In this document: positions 48,756 to 62,800 of the stretch, one piece after another
Numbering within the stretch: position 1 is the stretch's first letter
Layout: each line of letters starts with the position of its first letter
DNA from: Apodemus sylvaticus
Taxonomy: Eukaryota; Chordata; Mammalia; Rodentia; Muridae
Direction: 5' to 3'
Assembly: GCF_947179515.1 (NCBI RefSeq)
Contig: NC_067473.1
Coordinates: 72,621,719 to 72,685,718, forward strand
Length of the DNA stretch: 64,000 bases
Notes under the pieces: model-generated
The model's database searches: none
The model's input: only the letters and a program-made list of their open reading frames with translations
What the model was told of the DNA's origin: nothing
Made by a program: the position numbers and the translations under genes

Positions 48756-49274
48756 ACGTGTGACATCTCCATGTAGGAGGAGGGATTCATTCTACTGACT
48801 GAGAAACAGTGTTCAAGGGAAAGAAGGCCTTGGGAGGGAGAGCCTGAGACCAGCTCCATAGTGAGGTTGTGGCTGGGGTGAGGGGGTGCCTAGGGAGGAT
48901 CCAAGTGTGGTCAGGCCCTTCAGATCGCACTCACCGGCCACTCACCGGGCTAGGAACTACATCCGTCCCGAGCCTCCTGGGCAGAGAACAGGCCGACATC
49001 CCTTCCCAGGAAGAGACGACCCTGTGCAGGGGGGTGCGGGGGTGGTGTTTAAGGTTCCAGGACTTCCAAGTGCTTACCTGGAGGCCCAAAGACCTCAGGC
49101 CTCAGGCCCTCTACAGACCCAGACCGGCCTTAGGACTCTGGCCTCCCTTCTGCCCAGGTCTCCTCCTTTGGGCCTTCCATCTACTCATCATTCATCCACC
49201 CACTCATCTACCCACCCGCCCACACCACACCCGCATCCAGCACCATCACCAGCGGCAACAGAAGTAGAAGTAGT

Positions 49275-49318
<44 letters not shown>

Positions 49319-49923
49319 CAGCTTGGGCTGGGTAATGGCCACACCCCACAGACCCCAGCCCAAGCTGACAACTGCCCAGAATCCTCCAGGCCATGCAGTG
49401 CAGGAACACCCAGCAAGGGAAGCAGTGCTGGGCAAGGCTAGTGCAGAAGCTCAGACACACAACTGGCTTCTTCCTCCTGATCAGAGCATGTCAGCACTGT
49501 CAATGAATGTCTCTTGTTGAAAGTCTGAAGGGCAAAAAGAAGCAGAGAAGTCAGGTGAAGATGTTTTGCTGCATGCATCATGAGGTAAGCAATCATAAAA
49601 GGCCCCGAGTTGATGGGAGCATGGAGCGCTTGTGCAAAGGTGTTGTTTGTGCAAAGTAGGTGAATCGGTGCGCGTTTGTGTGTAGTGTGTGTGAGTTTTG
49701 TTGTTGTTTGTGTTGTTTTGTCAAGAGGATGTCCCTGGCATTGTATGAAGTTGGTGTAGTTAGTGTGTGAAGGGTGTAAGGTAAGGGTGAGAAGTGAGGG
49801 TTGAAGGTAGCTGTGTGTTGTGCTATTGAGCGTGGAGATGAAAAGTGTTAATGTGTTTGTGCGTGTGCGTGTGTGTGCAGTGGGAAGAGAATAAGGGAGA
49901 GGAAAATAAGGGAGAAGAAAAAA

Positions 49924-50011
49924 TGTGTAGCCCAGGCTGGCCTCGAACTCGTGATCCTCCTGCCTCTGCCTCCTTCAGCAAATCCTACCGGCGTGCGCCA
50001 CCACAACCGGC
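49924..50011 (-). mobile_element. B1 SINE, unit 10
   Basis: Same truncated B1 at the same offset. Confidence 0.85.
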
Positions 50012-50358
50012 GAGAGCGCCTGGCGAAAAGCACATATTCCAACCTCACCAACCATGACGACACACCAGCCCACAAGCTCCACCCTTCACACCCGATCCAT
50101 GCCCAGCGCGCAGAGCCTACCACGTGCTCACAGCGCCCACACTCACAACACACGCCGACACACATACGCCCACACTCCTCAAACGCTTCCTCCTCACCAA
50201 CACAAACAACAACACTCCCTACCGACGCCCACAACACTTCAACCAATCTCTCTCTATTCAGCGCTCCAGCGCTGCCTCGCTACATAGCTCGCTAGCTCGC
50301 TCGCTCGCTCACTCACTCACTCACTCACTCACTCACTCACTCACTCACTCGCTCACTC

Positions 50359-50817
50359 ACCGCCTACCTCGCCCGACGCGCCGACGCGCGCCCGACCCCT
50401 AGCGGTCCCGATGGGAACTGACACCCCGCGACCCGGACCACCCACCGGCGGCGGACACTTGCTGCCACCGCAGCGCCCCGGACGCCCGCCGCCTGCTCGC
50501 TCGCTCAGCAGCCGGCCTCGAGCCTCGAGCCTCGAGCCGCGAGCCGCGAGCGCCTCTCTCTGCTCCGAGATGCTCCTCTTGCTCCTGCCCTGTCGCCGTC
50601 CGGACCCCACTTGGCACGCACACAACCCTCTCGGGGAGCGCTCAGAAAAAGCTGCAAGACTGCTGCCGGCTGCTCGGCGAGCTTGGCCCGTCCTCGCTGG
50701 CGAGTGACCCACGACAGCGAGGCCAAACCCGCCAACTCTGAACGCTAGCTGCCCTTCGTCTCCACCGGCCCCCCAGCCCCCCGCACCCCGTTACCGCCTT
50801 CCCGGAGCTCAAGCCCT
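50359..50817. promoter_or_regulatory. CpG-island-like segment, unit 10
   Basis: Same CpG-dense sequence at the same offset. Confidence 0.65.
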
Positions 50818-52427
50818 CGCTCACAGTTCTCCACTCCTCCTCCAGCGAGCCCGGAGGGGAGGCTCAGCGGGAGCACCCAGTCCTCCAACCCAGTGCTCCT
50901 CCAACACCCACAGCTCTGCTTTTCCTCTCTCCCCTTTCGGGAAGGCCTGGGCCTCGGGCCCCAACACCGCCCTGACCACAGCCGGTCTCCAGGGCCAGGA
51001 GCCGGCCCCTACCCTTTGACCCACGCAGAGTCCCCCACACTAGGGATCCCACGCCCCGTGCGGGCTGGGGCTGCCCGTGCTAGCCTTGCAGGAAGACCTG
51101 CAAGTGGTGGGCAATGGAGCCTCCTGGAACCCGCCCACCTGCACCCCGGCCCACCGGCCCAAAGGCCCACCGGCCCACCCTTGCTCTCCGCCGTGGTGGG
51201 TGTATCCTGGAGAAGCAGGGCCCCGGGACCTTTGGCCCAGGACGCCTTCTTACTGCTCCTGTGTGCCTGCTCATGCCTCTCTCATCGCTAGAACCTCCCC
51301 CTCCCCCCAGTCCGCCCGTGCTCTGATCAGCGGACAAGGCAAGACACTCAACTGCCTACAGCCTGGTGTGGTTGCTTTCTTTCCCGGGTGATGGATGGCC
51401 GGCTCTGTTGGGCCACAGTCCTGCGGATCAGCACGGACGATGATCCGATCGTCTTTTGAGATACTGATGTACTTTACAAGATGAATTCGTGATCTGATGC
51501 AATGCCCGATTTGGTCTAAGTCGCTTAGGAAGTTAGTTGGACCTAAATAATTTGGGAGAAGTTAGGGTAGTTGACAGAAAGCCTAAAGTCGCGATCAAGA
51601 CTAGAAGGTGCCCCTTCCTCACAGAACAGCACGAGCTGCATCCTCGAGAGAAGGAATACAGTGAGCTTTCAGGCCTCATGAGCACATAACCGGAGCAGCA
51701 AGAAAATTAGGCCTGGGACAACAAGTTCGTGCTCAAAGAGAACATCCATAGGTTCAAGGTTGTGCCTGACTTCCTGAATCTTATGATCTAAAGCCTGTGG
51801 CCCGTAGGAGTCGGCGTGCAGCGCGAAGAGACGCGCCTAGGAAGAAAGAGTAAATCCTTCTACCACTCGAGTGTCCAGTGTCGGGATAGAGGATGGGTGA
51901 TTAGCCAGAGGACCTGAACAACAAGACTTCCACAAAAGAAAAGACCGCAGGACAGACGATCATCTGTCTCCTGCTGACTACAAATTGTCAGCAGCTAAGA
52001 CCAGAAAAACAAAACAAACAAAACAAAACAAAACAAAACTTCTTAAAATAGGAGCCGCTGGCTTAAACTTTATTCATCCGTTATAAGAGAATTATGGCTT
52101 TGGAGTTAATTCCGACTTGTGGAGAGAATGACGGATGGGAAATGTTTGGTTGTGTTTGAGTGTCAAAACTATGCAATCAATAATCCCGGTGGAATTTCCT
52201 TCTGTGTAGTGATTTTCTTCAGGTGTTCAAAGAGTATGTTTCTGTGGTGATAGATTTTAGAGACTACGTGATGACTTGTGGCGAGGAGGTCAACTTTTTC
52301 ATACACGGAGAGCGTGCTGCTGTCTCAGGTGGTATAAAAAGGCTGAGAGACAAAATAATCTTCTTGGAGCCAGCTCCTGAGATTTTGCTCCACCCACCAA
52401 ATGTGTACAGAGACGGAGAAAGAGAGA

Positions 52428-52478
<51 letters not shown>

Positions 52479-52842
52479 TTTCACTCGAGTGTGTGTGACT
52501 GCTCCCTCCTCCTTTTACTCCTTCCCTTTTGGGGGGCTCATGTACGCTCCCCCGGGCACAGAGAGTGCTCCCCTTTAATAAATGAAACTTTATTTTGTCA
52601 GAGAAAAGTGTAGAGCAGTTGCCAGCCCCACCCCCCCTCCAGACTCCAGGCAATTCCACACTCAGCCTTCCTCAGTTAACCCTGTGGGGTCCAAGCTGGC
52701 CTCCGACAGCCGGTAAAGGCAGAGTTGACTGGGTCCAGAGAGGTGAGAGTTCCGGGTGGCTGGTGGAGTGGTTGAAGGGTTGAGATTGGGGTTGGGGGGG
52801 GGGGTGCATGGGTGGGGCATGGCGGGTTGGGGGCGATCTCTG

Positions 52843-52861
52843 CAAGCTCCAGGGGGCGCAG
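52843..52861 (+). promoter_or_regulatory. CTCF-type motif, unit 11
   Basis: Identical 19-base motif, same strand, G-run 11 upstream. Confidence 0.7.
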
Positions 52862-53485
52862 AGTAAGGAGCCGAGAAAGGCAATAGAGGAAATGCGCTTC
52901 CAGCTTCCATGGGATTCAGGAGCCGGGGTTGGTTCCAAGCTTCTTGGTCCTGACTGCCGGGCCATCTCTTTCAGGCATAATGGTGCACAGCAAAAGTATG
53001 AGGAAGTGCCTCCTGATGGTCAGTCACCCAGTCCCGTGTGTATCCCGATGCTTAAGACGTGTTTGCATCGAAGCTCTTTGCAAAGTGCCATATATGACCT
53101 CGTTGATAAAGATGGGTCCCTTTAGCCGAGAGGCAATGCTCAAGGGCCTAGGGCAGCAGTCCTCCACCCGTGGTTCCAGACCCCTCGTGTGGGTGGAAGG
53201 ATCCTTTCACCGGGGCCACCAACGGCCAACGGAAAAGAGGGATATGTGCGTGACCGATCGGAGCAGTGGCAAAGTTACAACACTTAGGAAAGAGGGAGTA
53301 AATTGGCTTCAGGTCAGTCGTCGTTACCACAACACGAGGTCACAGCATTTGGAAGGTCCCTGAGAGCCACCGGGCTAGGGAGAAGGTTTGAGATGGACAA
53401 ACGGGCCCCGGGGAGTCAGGTATGGCTGGGCCCTGTACATAAGTTGGCACAGAAGCCACCTGGGTTCTGCGCCATGTGGCCAGTA

Positions 53486-53529
<44 letters not shown>

Positions 53530-53534
<5 letters not shown>

Positions 53535-53932
53535 GTCAGGGTTTCTATTCCTGCACAAACATCATGGCCAAGAAGCACGTTGGGGAGGAAAGGGTTTATT
53601 CTGCTTACACTTCCACACAGCTGTTCATCACCAAAGGAAGTCAGGACTGGACCTCAAGCAGGTCAGGATGCAGGAGCTGATGTGAAGGCCGTGGAGGGCA
53701 TGTTTCTTACTGGCTTGCTTCCCCTGGCTTGCTCAGCCTGCTCTCTTGTCGAACCCAAGGATACCAGCCCAGAGATGGGACCACCCACAAGGGGCCCTCC
53801 CCCCCTTGAGCACTAATTGAGAAAATGCCCCACAGCTGGGTCTTCCCAGTTGTGGCGCTACCCCAACTGAAGCTCCTTTCTCTGTGATGACCCCAGCCTG
53901 TGTCAAGTTGACACACAAAACCAGCCAGTACA
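53530..53932 (+). mobile_element. Rodent interspersed repeat, unit 11
   Basis: Same 403 bp element at the same offset within the unit. Confidence 0.75.
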
Positions 53933-54448
53933 ACGTGTGACATCTCCATGTAGGAGGAGGGATTCATTCTACTGACTGAGAAACAGTGTTCAAGGGAAAG
54001 AAGGCCTTGGGAGGGAGAGCCTGAGACCAGCTCCATAGTGAGGTTGTGGCTGGGGTGAGGGGGTGCCTAGGGAGGATCCAAGTGTGGTCAGGCCCTTCAG
54101 ATCGCACTCACCGGCCACTCACCGGGCTAGGAACTACATCCGTCCCGAGCCTCCTGGGCAGAGAACAGGCCGACATCCCTTCCCAGGAAGAGACGACCCT
54201 GTGCAGGGGGGTGCGGGGGTGGTGTTTAAGGTTCCAGGACTTCCAAGTGCTTACCTGGAGGCCCAAAGACCTCAGGCCTCAGGCCCTCTACAGACCCAGA
54301 CCGGCCTTAGGACTCTGGCCTCCCTTCTGCCCAGGTCTCCTCCTTTGGGCCTTCCATCTACTCATCATTCATCCACCCACTCATCTACCCACCCGCCCAC
54401 ACCACACCCGCATCCAGCACCATCACCAGCGGCAACAGAAGTAGAAGT

Positions 54449-54489
<41 letters not shown>

Positions 54490-55094
54490 CAGCTTGGGCT
54501 GGGTAATGGCCACACCCCACAGACCCCAGCCCAAGCTGACAACTGCCCAGAATCCTCCAGGCCATGCAGTGCAGGAACACCCAGCAAGGGAAGCAGTGCT
54601 GGGCAAGGCTAGTGCAGAAGCTCAGACACACAACTGGCTTCTTCCTCCTGATCAGAGCATGTCAGCACTGTCAATGAATGTCTCTTGTTGAAAGTCTGAA
54701 GGGCAAAAAGAAGCAGAGAAGTCAGGTGAAGATGTTTTGCTGCATGCATCATGAGGTAAGCAATCATAAAAGGCCCCGAGTTGATGGGAGCATGGAGCGC
54801 TTGTGCAAAGGTGTTGTTTGTGCAAAGTAGGTGAATCGGTGCGCGTTTGTGTGTAGTGTGTGTGAGTTTTGTTGTTGTTTGTGTTGTTTTGTCAAGAGGA
54901 TGTCCCTGGCATTGTATGAAGTTGGTGTAGTTAGTGTGTGAAGGGTGTAAGGTAAGGGTGAGAAGTGAGGGTTGAAGGTAGCTGTGTGTTGTGCTATTGA
55001 GCGTGGAGATGAAAAGTGTTAATGTGTTTGTGCGTGTGCGTGTGTGTGCAGTGGGAAGAGAATAAGGGAGAGGAAAATAAGGGAGAAGAAAAAA

Positions 55095-55182
55095 TGTGTA
55101 GCCCAGGCTGGCCTCGAACTCGTGATCCTCCTGCCTCTGCCTCCTTCAGCAAATCCTACCGGCGTGCGCCACCACAACCGGC
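55095..55182 (-). mobile_element. B1 SINE, unit 11
   Basis: Same truncated B1 at the same offset. Confidence 0.85.
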
Positions 55183-55529
55183 GAGAGCGCCTGGCGAAAA
55201 GCACATATTCCAACCTCACCAACCATGACGACACACCAGCCCACAAGCTCCACCCTTCACACCCGATCCATGCCCAGCGCGCAGAGCCTACCACGTGCTC
55301 ACAGCGCCCACACTCACAACACACGCCGACACACATACGCCCACACTCCTCAAACGCTTCCTCCTCACCAACACAAACAACAACACTCCCTACCGACGCC
55401 CACAACACTTCAACCAATCTCTCTCTATTCAGCGCTCCAGCGCTGCCTCGCTACATAGCTCGCTAGCTCGCTCGCTCGCTCACTCACTCACTCACTCACT
55501 CACTCACTCACTCACTCACTCGCTCACTC

Positions 55530-55988
55530 ACCGCCTACCTCGCCCGACGCGCCGACGCGCGCCCGACCCCTAGCGGTCCCGATGGGAACTGACACCCCGC
55601 GACCCGGACCACCCACCGGCGGCGGACACTTGCTGCCACCGCAGCGCCCCGGACGCCCGCCGCCTGCTCGCTCGCTCAGCAGCCGGCCTCGAGCCTCGAG
55701 CCTCGAGCCGCGAGCCGCGAGCGCCTCTCTCTGCTCCGAGATGCTCCTCTTGCTCCTGCCCTGTCGCCGTCCGGACCCCACTTGGCACGCACACAACCCT
55801 CTCGGGGAGCGCTCAGAAAAAGCTGCAAGACTGCTGCCGGCTGCTCGGCGAGCTTGGCCCGTCCTCGCTGGCGAGTGACCCACGACAGCGAGGCCAAACC
55901 CGCCAACTCTGAACGCTAGCTGCCCTTCGTCTCCACCGGCCCCCCAGCCCCCCGCACCCCGTTACCGCCTTCCCGGAGCTCAAGCCCT
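55530..55988. promoter_or_regulatory. CpG-island-like segment, unit 11
   Basis: Same CpG-dense sequence at the same offset. Confidence 0.65.
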
Positions 55989-57598
55989 CGCTCACAGTTC
56001 TCCACTCCTCCTCCAGCGAGCCCGGAGGGGAGGCTCAGCGGGAGCACCCAGTCCTCCAACCCAGTGCTCCTCCAACACCCACAGCTCTGCTTTTCCTCTC
56101 TCCCCTTTCGGGAAGGCCTGGGCCTCGGGCCCCAACACCGCCCTGACCACAGCCGGTCTCCAGGGCCAGGAGCCGGCCCCTACCCTTTGACCCACGCAGA
56201 GTCCCCCACACTAGGGATCCCACGCCCCGTGCGGGCTGGGGCTGCCCGTGCTAGCCTTGCAGGAAGACCTGCAAGTGGTGGGCAATGGAGCCTCCTGGAA
56301 CCCGCCCACCTGCACCCCGGCCCACCGGCCCAAAGGCCCACCGGCCCACCCTTGCTCTCCGCCGTGGTGGGTGTATCCTGGAGAAGCAGGGCCCCGGGAC
56401 CTTTGGCCCAGGACGCCTTCTTACTGCTCCTGTGTGCCTGCTCATGCCTCTCTCATCGCTAGAACCTCCCCCTACCCCCAGTCCGCCCGTGCTCTGATCA
56501 GCGGACAAGGCAAGACACTCAACTGCCTACAGCCTGGTGTGGTTGCTTTCTTTCCCGGGTGATGGATGGCCGGCTCTGTTGGGCCACAGTCCTGCGGATC
56601 AGCACGGACGATGATCCGATCGTCTTTTGAGATACTGATGTACTTTACAAGATGAATTCGTGATCTGATGCAATGCCCGATTTGGTCTAAGTCGCTTAGG
56701 AAGTTAGTTGGACCTAAATAATTTGGGAGAAGTTAGGGTAGTTGACAGAAAGCCTAAAGTCGCGATCAAGACTAGAAGGTGCCCCTTCCTCACAGAACAG
56801 CACGAGCTGCATCCTCGAGAGAAGGAATACAGTGAGCTTTCAGGCCTCATGAGCACATAACCGGAGCAGCAAGAAAATTAGGCCTGGGACAACAAGTTCG
56901 TGCTCAAAGAGAACATCCATAGGTTCAAGGTTGTGCCTGACTTCCTGAATCTTATGATCTAAAGCCTGTGGCCCGTAGGAGTCGGCGTGCAGCGCGAAGA
57001 GACGCGCCTAGGAAGAAAGAGTAAATCCTTCTACCACTCGAGTGTCCAGTGTCGGGATAGAGGATGGGTGATTAGCCAGAGGACCTGAACAACAAGACTT
57101 CCACAAAAGAAAAGACCGCAGGACAGACGATCATCTGTCTCCTGCTGACTACAAATTGTCAGCAGCTAAGACCAGAAAAACAAAACAAACAAAACAAAAC
57201 AAAACAAAACTTCTTAAAATAGGAGCCGCTGGCTTAAACTTTATTCATCCGTTATAAGAGAATTATGGCTTTGGAGTTAATTCCGACTTGTGGAGAGAAT
57301 GACGGATGGGAAATGTTTGGTTGTGTTTGAGTGTCAAAACTATGCAATCAATAATCCCGGTGGAATTTCCTTCTGTGTAGTGATTTTCTTCAGGTGTTCA
57401 AAGAGTATGTTTCTGTGGTGATAGATTTTAGAGACTACGTGATGACTTGTGGCGAGGAGGTCAACTTTTTCATACACGGAGAGCGTGCTGCTGTCTCAGG
57501 TGGTATAAAAAGGCTGAGAGACAAAATAATCTTCTTGGAGCCAGCTCCTGAGATTTTGCTCCACCCACCAAATGTGTACAGAGACGGAGAAAGAGAGA

Positions 57599-57647
<49 letters not shown>

Positions 57648-58012
57648 CTTTCACTCGAGTGTGTGTGACTGCTCCCTCCTCCTTTTACTCCTTCCCTTTT
57701 GGGGGGCTCATGTACGCTCCCCCGGGCACAGAGAGTGCTCCCCTTTAATAAATGAAACTTTATTTTGTCAGAGAAAAGTGTAGAGCAGTTGCCAGCCCCA
57801 CCCCCCCTCCAGACTCCAGGCAATTCCACACTCAGCCTTCCTCAGTTAACCCTGTGGGGTCCAAGCTGGCCTCCGACAGCCGGTAAAGGCAGAGTTGACT
57901 GGGTCCAGAGAGGTGAGAGTTCCGGGTGGCTGGTGGAGTGGTTGAAGGGTTGAGATTGGGGTTGGGGGGGGGGGTGCATGGGTGGGGCATGGCGGGTTGG
58001 GGGCGATCTCTG

Positions 58013-58031
58013 CAAGCTCCAGGGGGCGCAG
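58013..58031 (+). promoter_or_regulatory. CTCF-type motif, unit 12
   Basis: Identical 19-base motif, same strand, G-run 11 upstream. Confidence 0.7.
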
Positions 58032-58655
58032 AGTAAGGAGCCGAGAAAGGCAATAGAGGAAATGCGCTTCCAGCTTCCATGGGATTCAGGAGCCGGGGTT
58101 GGTTCCAAGCTTCTTGGTCCTGACTGCCGGGCCATCTCTTTCAGGCATAATGGTGCACAGCAAAAGTATGAGGAAGTGCCTCCTGATGGTCAGTCACCCA
58201 GTCCCGTGTGTATCCCGATGCTTAAGACGTGTTTGCATCGAAGCTCTTTGCAAAGTGCCATATATGACCTCGTTGATAAAGATGGGTCCCTTTAGCCGAG
58301 AGGCAATGCTCAAGGGCCTAGGGCAGCAGTCCTCCACCCGTGGTTCCAGACCCCTCGTGTGGGTGGAAGGATCCTTTCACCGGGGCCACCAACGGCCAAC
58401 GGAAAAGAGGGATATGTGCGTGACCGATCGGAGCAGTGGCAAAGTTACAACACTTAGGAAAGAGGGAGTAAATTGGCTTCAGGTCAGTCGTCGTTACCAC
58501 AACACGAGGTCACAGCATTTGGAAGGTCCCTGAGAGCCACCGGGCTAGGGAGAAGGTTTGAGATGGACAAACGGGCCCCGGGGAGTCAGGTATGGCTGGG
58601 CCCTGTACATAAGTTGGCACAGAAGCCACCTGGGTTCTGCGCCATGTGGCCAGTA

Positions 58656-58691
<36 letters not shown>

Positions 58692-58696
<5 letters not shown>

Positions 58697-59094
58697 GTCA
58701 GGGTTTCTATTCCTGCACAAACATCATGGCCAAGAAGCACGTTGGGGAGGAAAGGGTTTATTCTGCTTACACTTCCACACAGCTGTTCATCACCAAAGGA
58801 AGTCAGGACTGGACCTCAAGCAGGTCAGGATGCAGGAGCTGATGTGAAGGCCGTGGAGGGCATGTTTCTTACTGGCTTGCTTCCCCTGGCTTGCTCAGCC
58901 TGCTCTCTTGTCGAACCCAAGGATACCAGCCCAGAGATGGGACCACCCACAAGGGGCCCTCCCCCCCTTGAGCACTAATTGAGAAAATGCCCCACAGCTG
59001 GGTCTTCCCAGTTGTGGCGCTACCCCAACTGAAGCTCCTTTCTCTGTGATGACCCCAGCCTGTGTCAAGTTGACACACAAAACCAGCCAGTACA
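58692..59094 (+). mobile_element. Rodent interspersed repeat, unit 12
   Basis: Same 403 bp element at the same offset within the unit. Confidence 0.75.
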
Positions 59095-59610
59095 ACGTGT
59101 GACATCTCCATGTAGGAGGAGGGATTCATTCTACTGACTGAGAAACAGTGTTCAAGGGAAAGAAGGCCTTGGGAGGGAGAGCCTGAGACCAGCTCCATAG
59201 TGAGGTTGTGGCTGGGGTGAGGGGGTGCCTAGGGAGGATCCAAGTGTGGTCAGGCCCTTCAGATCGCACTCACCGGCCACTCACCGGGCTAGGAACTACA
59301 TCCGTCCCGAGCCTCCTGGGCAGAGAACAGGCCGACATCCCTTCCCAGGAAGAGACGACCCTGTGCAGGGGGGTGCGGGGGTGGTGTTTAAGGTTCCAGG
59401 ACTTCCAAGTGCTTACCTGGAGGCCCAAAGACCTCAGGCCTCAGGCCCTCTACAGACCCAGACCGGCCTTAGGACTCTGGCCTCCCTTCTGCCCAGGTCT
59501 CCTCCTTTGGGCCTTCCATCTACTCATCATTCATCCACCCACTCATCTACCCACCCGCCCACACCACACCCGCATCCAGCACCATCACCAGCGGCAACAG
59601 AAGTAGAAGT

Positions 59611-59660
<50 letters not shown>

Positions 59661-60265
59661 CAGCTTGGGCTGGGTAATGGCCACACCCCACAGACCCCAG
59701 CCCAAGCTGACAACTGCCCAGAATCCTCCAGGCCATGCAGTGCAGGAACACCCAGCAAGGGAAGCAGTGCTGGGCAAGGCTAGTGCAGAAGCTCAGACAC
59801 ACAACTGGCTTCTTCCTCCTGATCAGAGCATGTCAGCACTGTCAATGAATGTCTCTTGTTGAAAGTCTGAAGGGCAAAAAGAAGCAGAGAAGTCAGGTGA
59901 AGATGTTTTGCTGCATGCATCATGAGGTAAGCAATCATAAAAGGCCCCGAGTTGATGGGAGCATGGAGCGCTTGTGCAAAGGTGTTGTTTTTGCAAAGTA
60001 GGTGAATCGGTGCGCGTTTGTGTGTAGTGTGTGTGAGTTTTGTTGTTGTTTGTGTTGTTTTGTCAAGAGGATGTCCCTGGCATTGTATGAAGTTGGTGTA
60101 GTTAGTGTGTGAAGGGTGTAAGGTAAGGGTGAGAAGTGAGGGTTGAAGGTAGCTGTGTGTTGTGCTATTGAGCGTGGAGATGAAAAGTGTTAATGTGTTT
60201 GTGCGTGTGCGTGTGTGTGCAGTGGGAAGAGAATAAGGGAGAGGAAAATAAGGGAGAAGAAAAAA

Positions 60266-60353
60266 TGTGTAGCCCAGGCTGGCCTCGAACTCGTGATCCT
60301 CCTGCCTCTGCCTCCTTCAGCAAATCCTACCGGCGTGCGCCACCACAACCGGC
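60266..60353 (-). mobile_element. B1 SINE, unit 12
   Basis: Same truncated B1 at the same offset. Confidence 0.85.
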
Positions 60354-60692
60354 GAGAGCGCCTGGCGAAAAGCACATATTCCAACCTCACCAACCATGAC
60401 GACACACCAGCCCACAAGCTCCACCCTTCACACCCGATCCATGCCCAGCGCGCAGAGCCTACCACGTGCTCACAGCGCCCACACTCACAACACACGCCGA
60501 CACACATACTCCCACACTCCTCAAACGCTTCCTCCTCACCAACACAAACAACAACACTCCCTACCGACGCCCACAACACTTCAACCAATCTCTCTCTATT
60601 CAGCGCTCCAGCGCTGCCTCGCTACATAGCTCGCTAGCTCGCTCGCTCGCTCACTCACTCACTCACTCACTCACTCACTCACTCGCTCACTC

Positions 60693-61151
60693 ACCGCCTA
60701 CCTCGCCCGACGCGCCGACGCGCGCCCGACCCCTAGCGGTCCCGATGGGAACTGACACCCCGCGACCCGGACCACCCACCGGCGGCGGACACTTGCTGCC
60801 ACCGCAGCGCCCCGGACGCCCGCCGCCTGCTCGCTCGCTCAGCAGCCGGCCTCGAGCCTCGAGCCTCGAGCCGCGAGCCGCGAGCGCCTCTCTCTGCTCC
60901 GAGATGCTCCTCTTGCTCCTGCCCTGTCGCCGTCCGGACCCCACTTGGCACGCACACAACCCTCTCGGGGAGCGCTCAGAAAAAGCTGCAAGACTGCTGC
61001 CGGCTGCTCGGCGAGCTTGGCCCGTCCTCGCTGGCGAGTGACCCACGACAGCGAGGCCAAACCCGCCAACTCTGAACGCTAGCTGCCCTTCGTCTCCACC
61101 GGCCCCCCAGCCCCCCGCACCCCGTTACCGCCTTCCCGGAGCTCAAGCCCT
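60693..61151. promoter_or_regulatory. CpG-island-like segment, unit 12
   Basis: Same CpG-dense sequence at the same offset. Confidence 0.65.
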
Positions 61152-62761
61152 CGCTCACAGTTCTCCACTCCTCCTCCAGCGAGCCCGGAGGGGAGGCTCA
61201 GCGGGAGCACCCAGTCCTCCAACCCAGTGCTCCTCCAACACCCACAGCTCTGCTTTTCCTCTCTCCCCTTTCGGGAAGGCCTGGGCCTCGGGCCCCAACA
61301 CCGCCCTGACCACAGCCGGTCTCCAGGGCCAGGAGCCGGCCCCTACCCTTTGACCCACGCAGAGTCCCCCACACTAGGGATCCCACGCCCCGTGCGGGCT
61401 GGGGCTGCCCGTGCTAGCCTTGCAGGAAGACCTGCAAGTGGTGGGCAATGGAGCCTCCTGGAACCCGCCCACCTGCACCCCGGCCCACCGGCCCAAAGGC
61501 CCACCGGCCCACCCTTGCTCTCCGCCGTGGTGGGTGTATCCTGGAGAAGCAGGGCCCCGGGACCTTTGGCCCAGGACGCCTTCTTACTGCTCCTGTGTGC
61601 CTGCTCATGCCTCTCTCATCGCTAGAACCTCCCCCTGCCCCCAGTCCGCCCGTGCTCTGATCAGCGGACAAGGCAAGACACTCAACTGCCTACAGCCTGG
61701 TGTGGTTGCTTTCTTTCCCGGGTGATGGATGGCCGGCTCTGTTGGGCCACAGTCCTGCGGATCAGCACGGACGATGATCCGATCGTCTTTTGAGATACTG
61801 ATGTACTTTACAAGATGAATTCGTGATCTGATGCAATGCCCGATTTGGTCTAAGTCGCTTAGGAAGTTAGTTGGACCTAAATAATTTGGGAGAAGTTAGG
61901 GTAGTTGACAGAAAGCCTAAAGTCGCGATCAAGACTAGAAGGTGCCCCTTCCTCACAGAACAGCACGAGCTGCATCCTCGAGAGAAGGAATACAGTGAGC
62001 TTTCAGGCCTCATGAGCACATAACCGGAGCAGCAAGAAAATTAGGCCTGGGACAACAAGTTCGTGCTCAAAGAGAACATCCATAGGTTCAAGGTTGTGCC
62101 TGACTTCCTGAATCTTATGATCTAAAGCCTGTGGCCCGTAGGAGTCGGCGTGCAGCGCGAAGAGACGCGCCTAGGAAGAAAGAGTAAATCCTTCTACCAC
62201 TCGAGTGTCCAGTGTCGGGATAGAGGATGGGTGATTAGCCAGAGGACCTGAACAACAAGACTTCCACAAAAGAAAAGACCGCAGGACAGACGATCATCTG
62301 TCTCCTGCTGACTACAAATTGTCAGCAGCTAAGACCAGAAAAACAAAACAAACAAAACAAAACAAAACAAAACTTCTTAAAATAGGAGCCGCTGGCTTAA
62401 ACTTTATTCATCCGTTATAAGAGAATTATGGCTTTGGAGTTAATTCCGACTTGTGGAGAGAATGACGGATGGGAAATGTTTGGTTGTGTTTGAGTGTCAA
62501 AACTATGCAATCAATAATCCCGGTGGAATTTCCTTCTGTGTAGTGATTTTCTTCAGGTGTTCAAAGAGTATGTTTCTGTGGTGATAGATTTTAGAGACTA
62601 CGTGATGACTTGTGGCGAGGAGGTCAACTTTTTCATACACGGAGAGCGTGCTGCTGTCTCAGGTGGTATAAAAAGGCTGAGAGACAAAATAATCTTCTTG
62701 GAGCCAGCTCCTGAGATTTTGCTCCACCCACCAAATGTGTACAGAGACGGAGAAAGAGAGA

Positions 62762-62800
<39 letters not shown>

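Larger units (their letters stand above)
46433..51606 (+). repeat. Macrosatellite unit 10 (5174 bp)
   Basis: Longest copy. The GA tract is uninterrupted, unlike every other unit. A private 3 bp deletion near 47766 gives CCAAGCTTGGTCC, and an extra TAG triplet opens the CAG tract near 49272. GT count is 22, shared only with unit 11; CACT 10. It has the G/T recombinant haplotype shared with units 9 and 11. Confidence 0.98.
51607..56777 (+). repeat. Macrosatellite unit 11 (5171 bp)
   Basis: Complete tandem copy with the shortest CAG tract (12) and a long GT tract (22). The GA tract ends GAGATGCTTTC, one A shorter than in the other copies. G-run 11, CACT 10. It has CCCCCTACCCCC near 56474, as in units 5, 7 and 9, and the G/T recombinant haplotype. 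Confidence 0.98.
56778..61940 (+). repeat. Macrosatellite unit 12 (5163 bp)
   Basis: Complete tandem copy that is a near twin of unit 8: same GA form, GT 18, T/T haplotype (59991 and 60011) and G at 61637. It differs from unit 8 by a private G-to-T at 60510 and by microsatellite counts (CAG 15, CACT 8, G-run 11). Confidence 0.98.
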
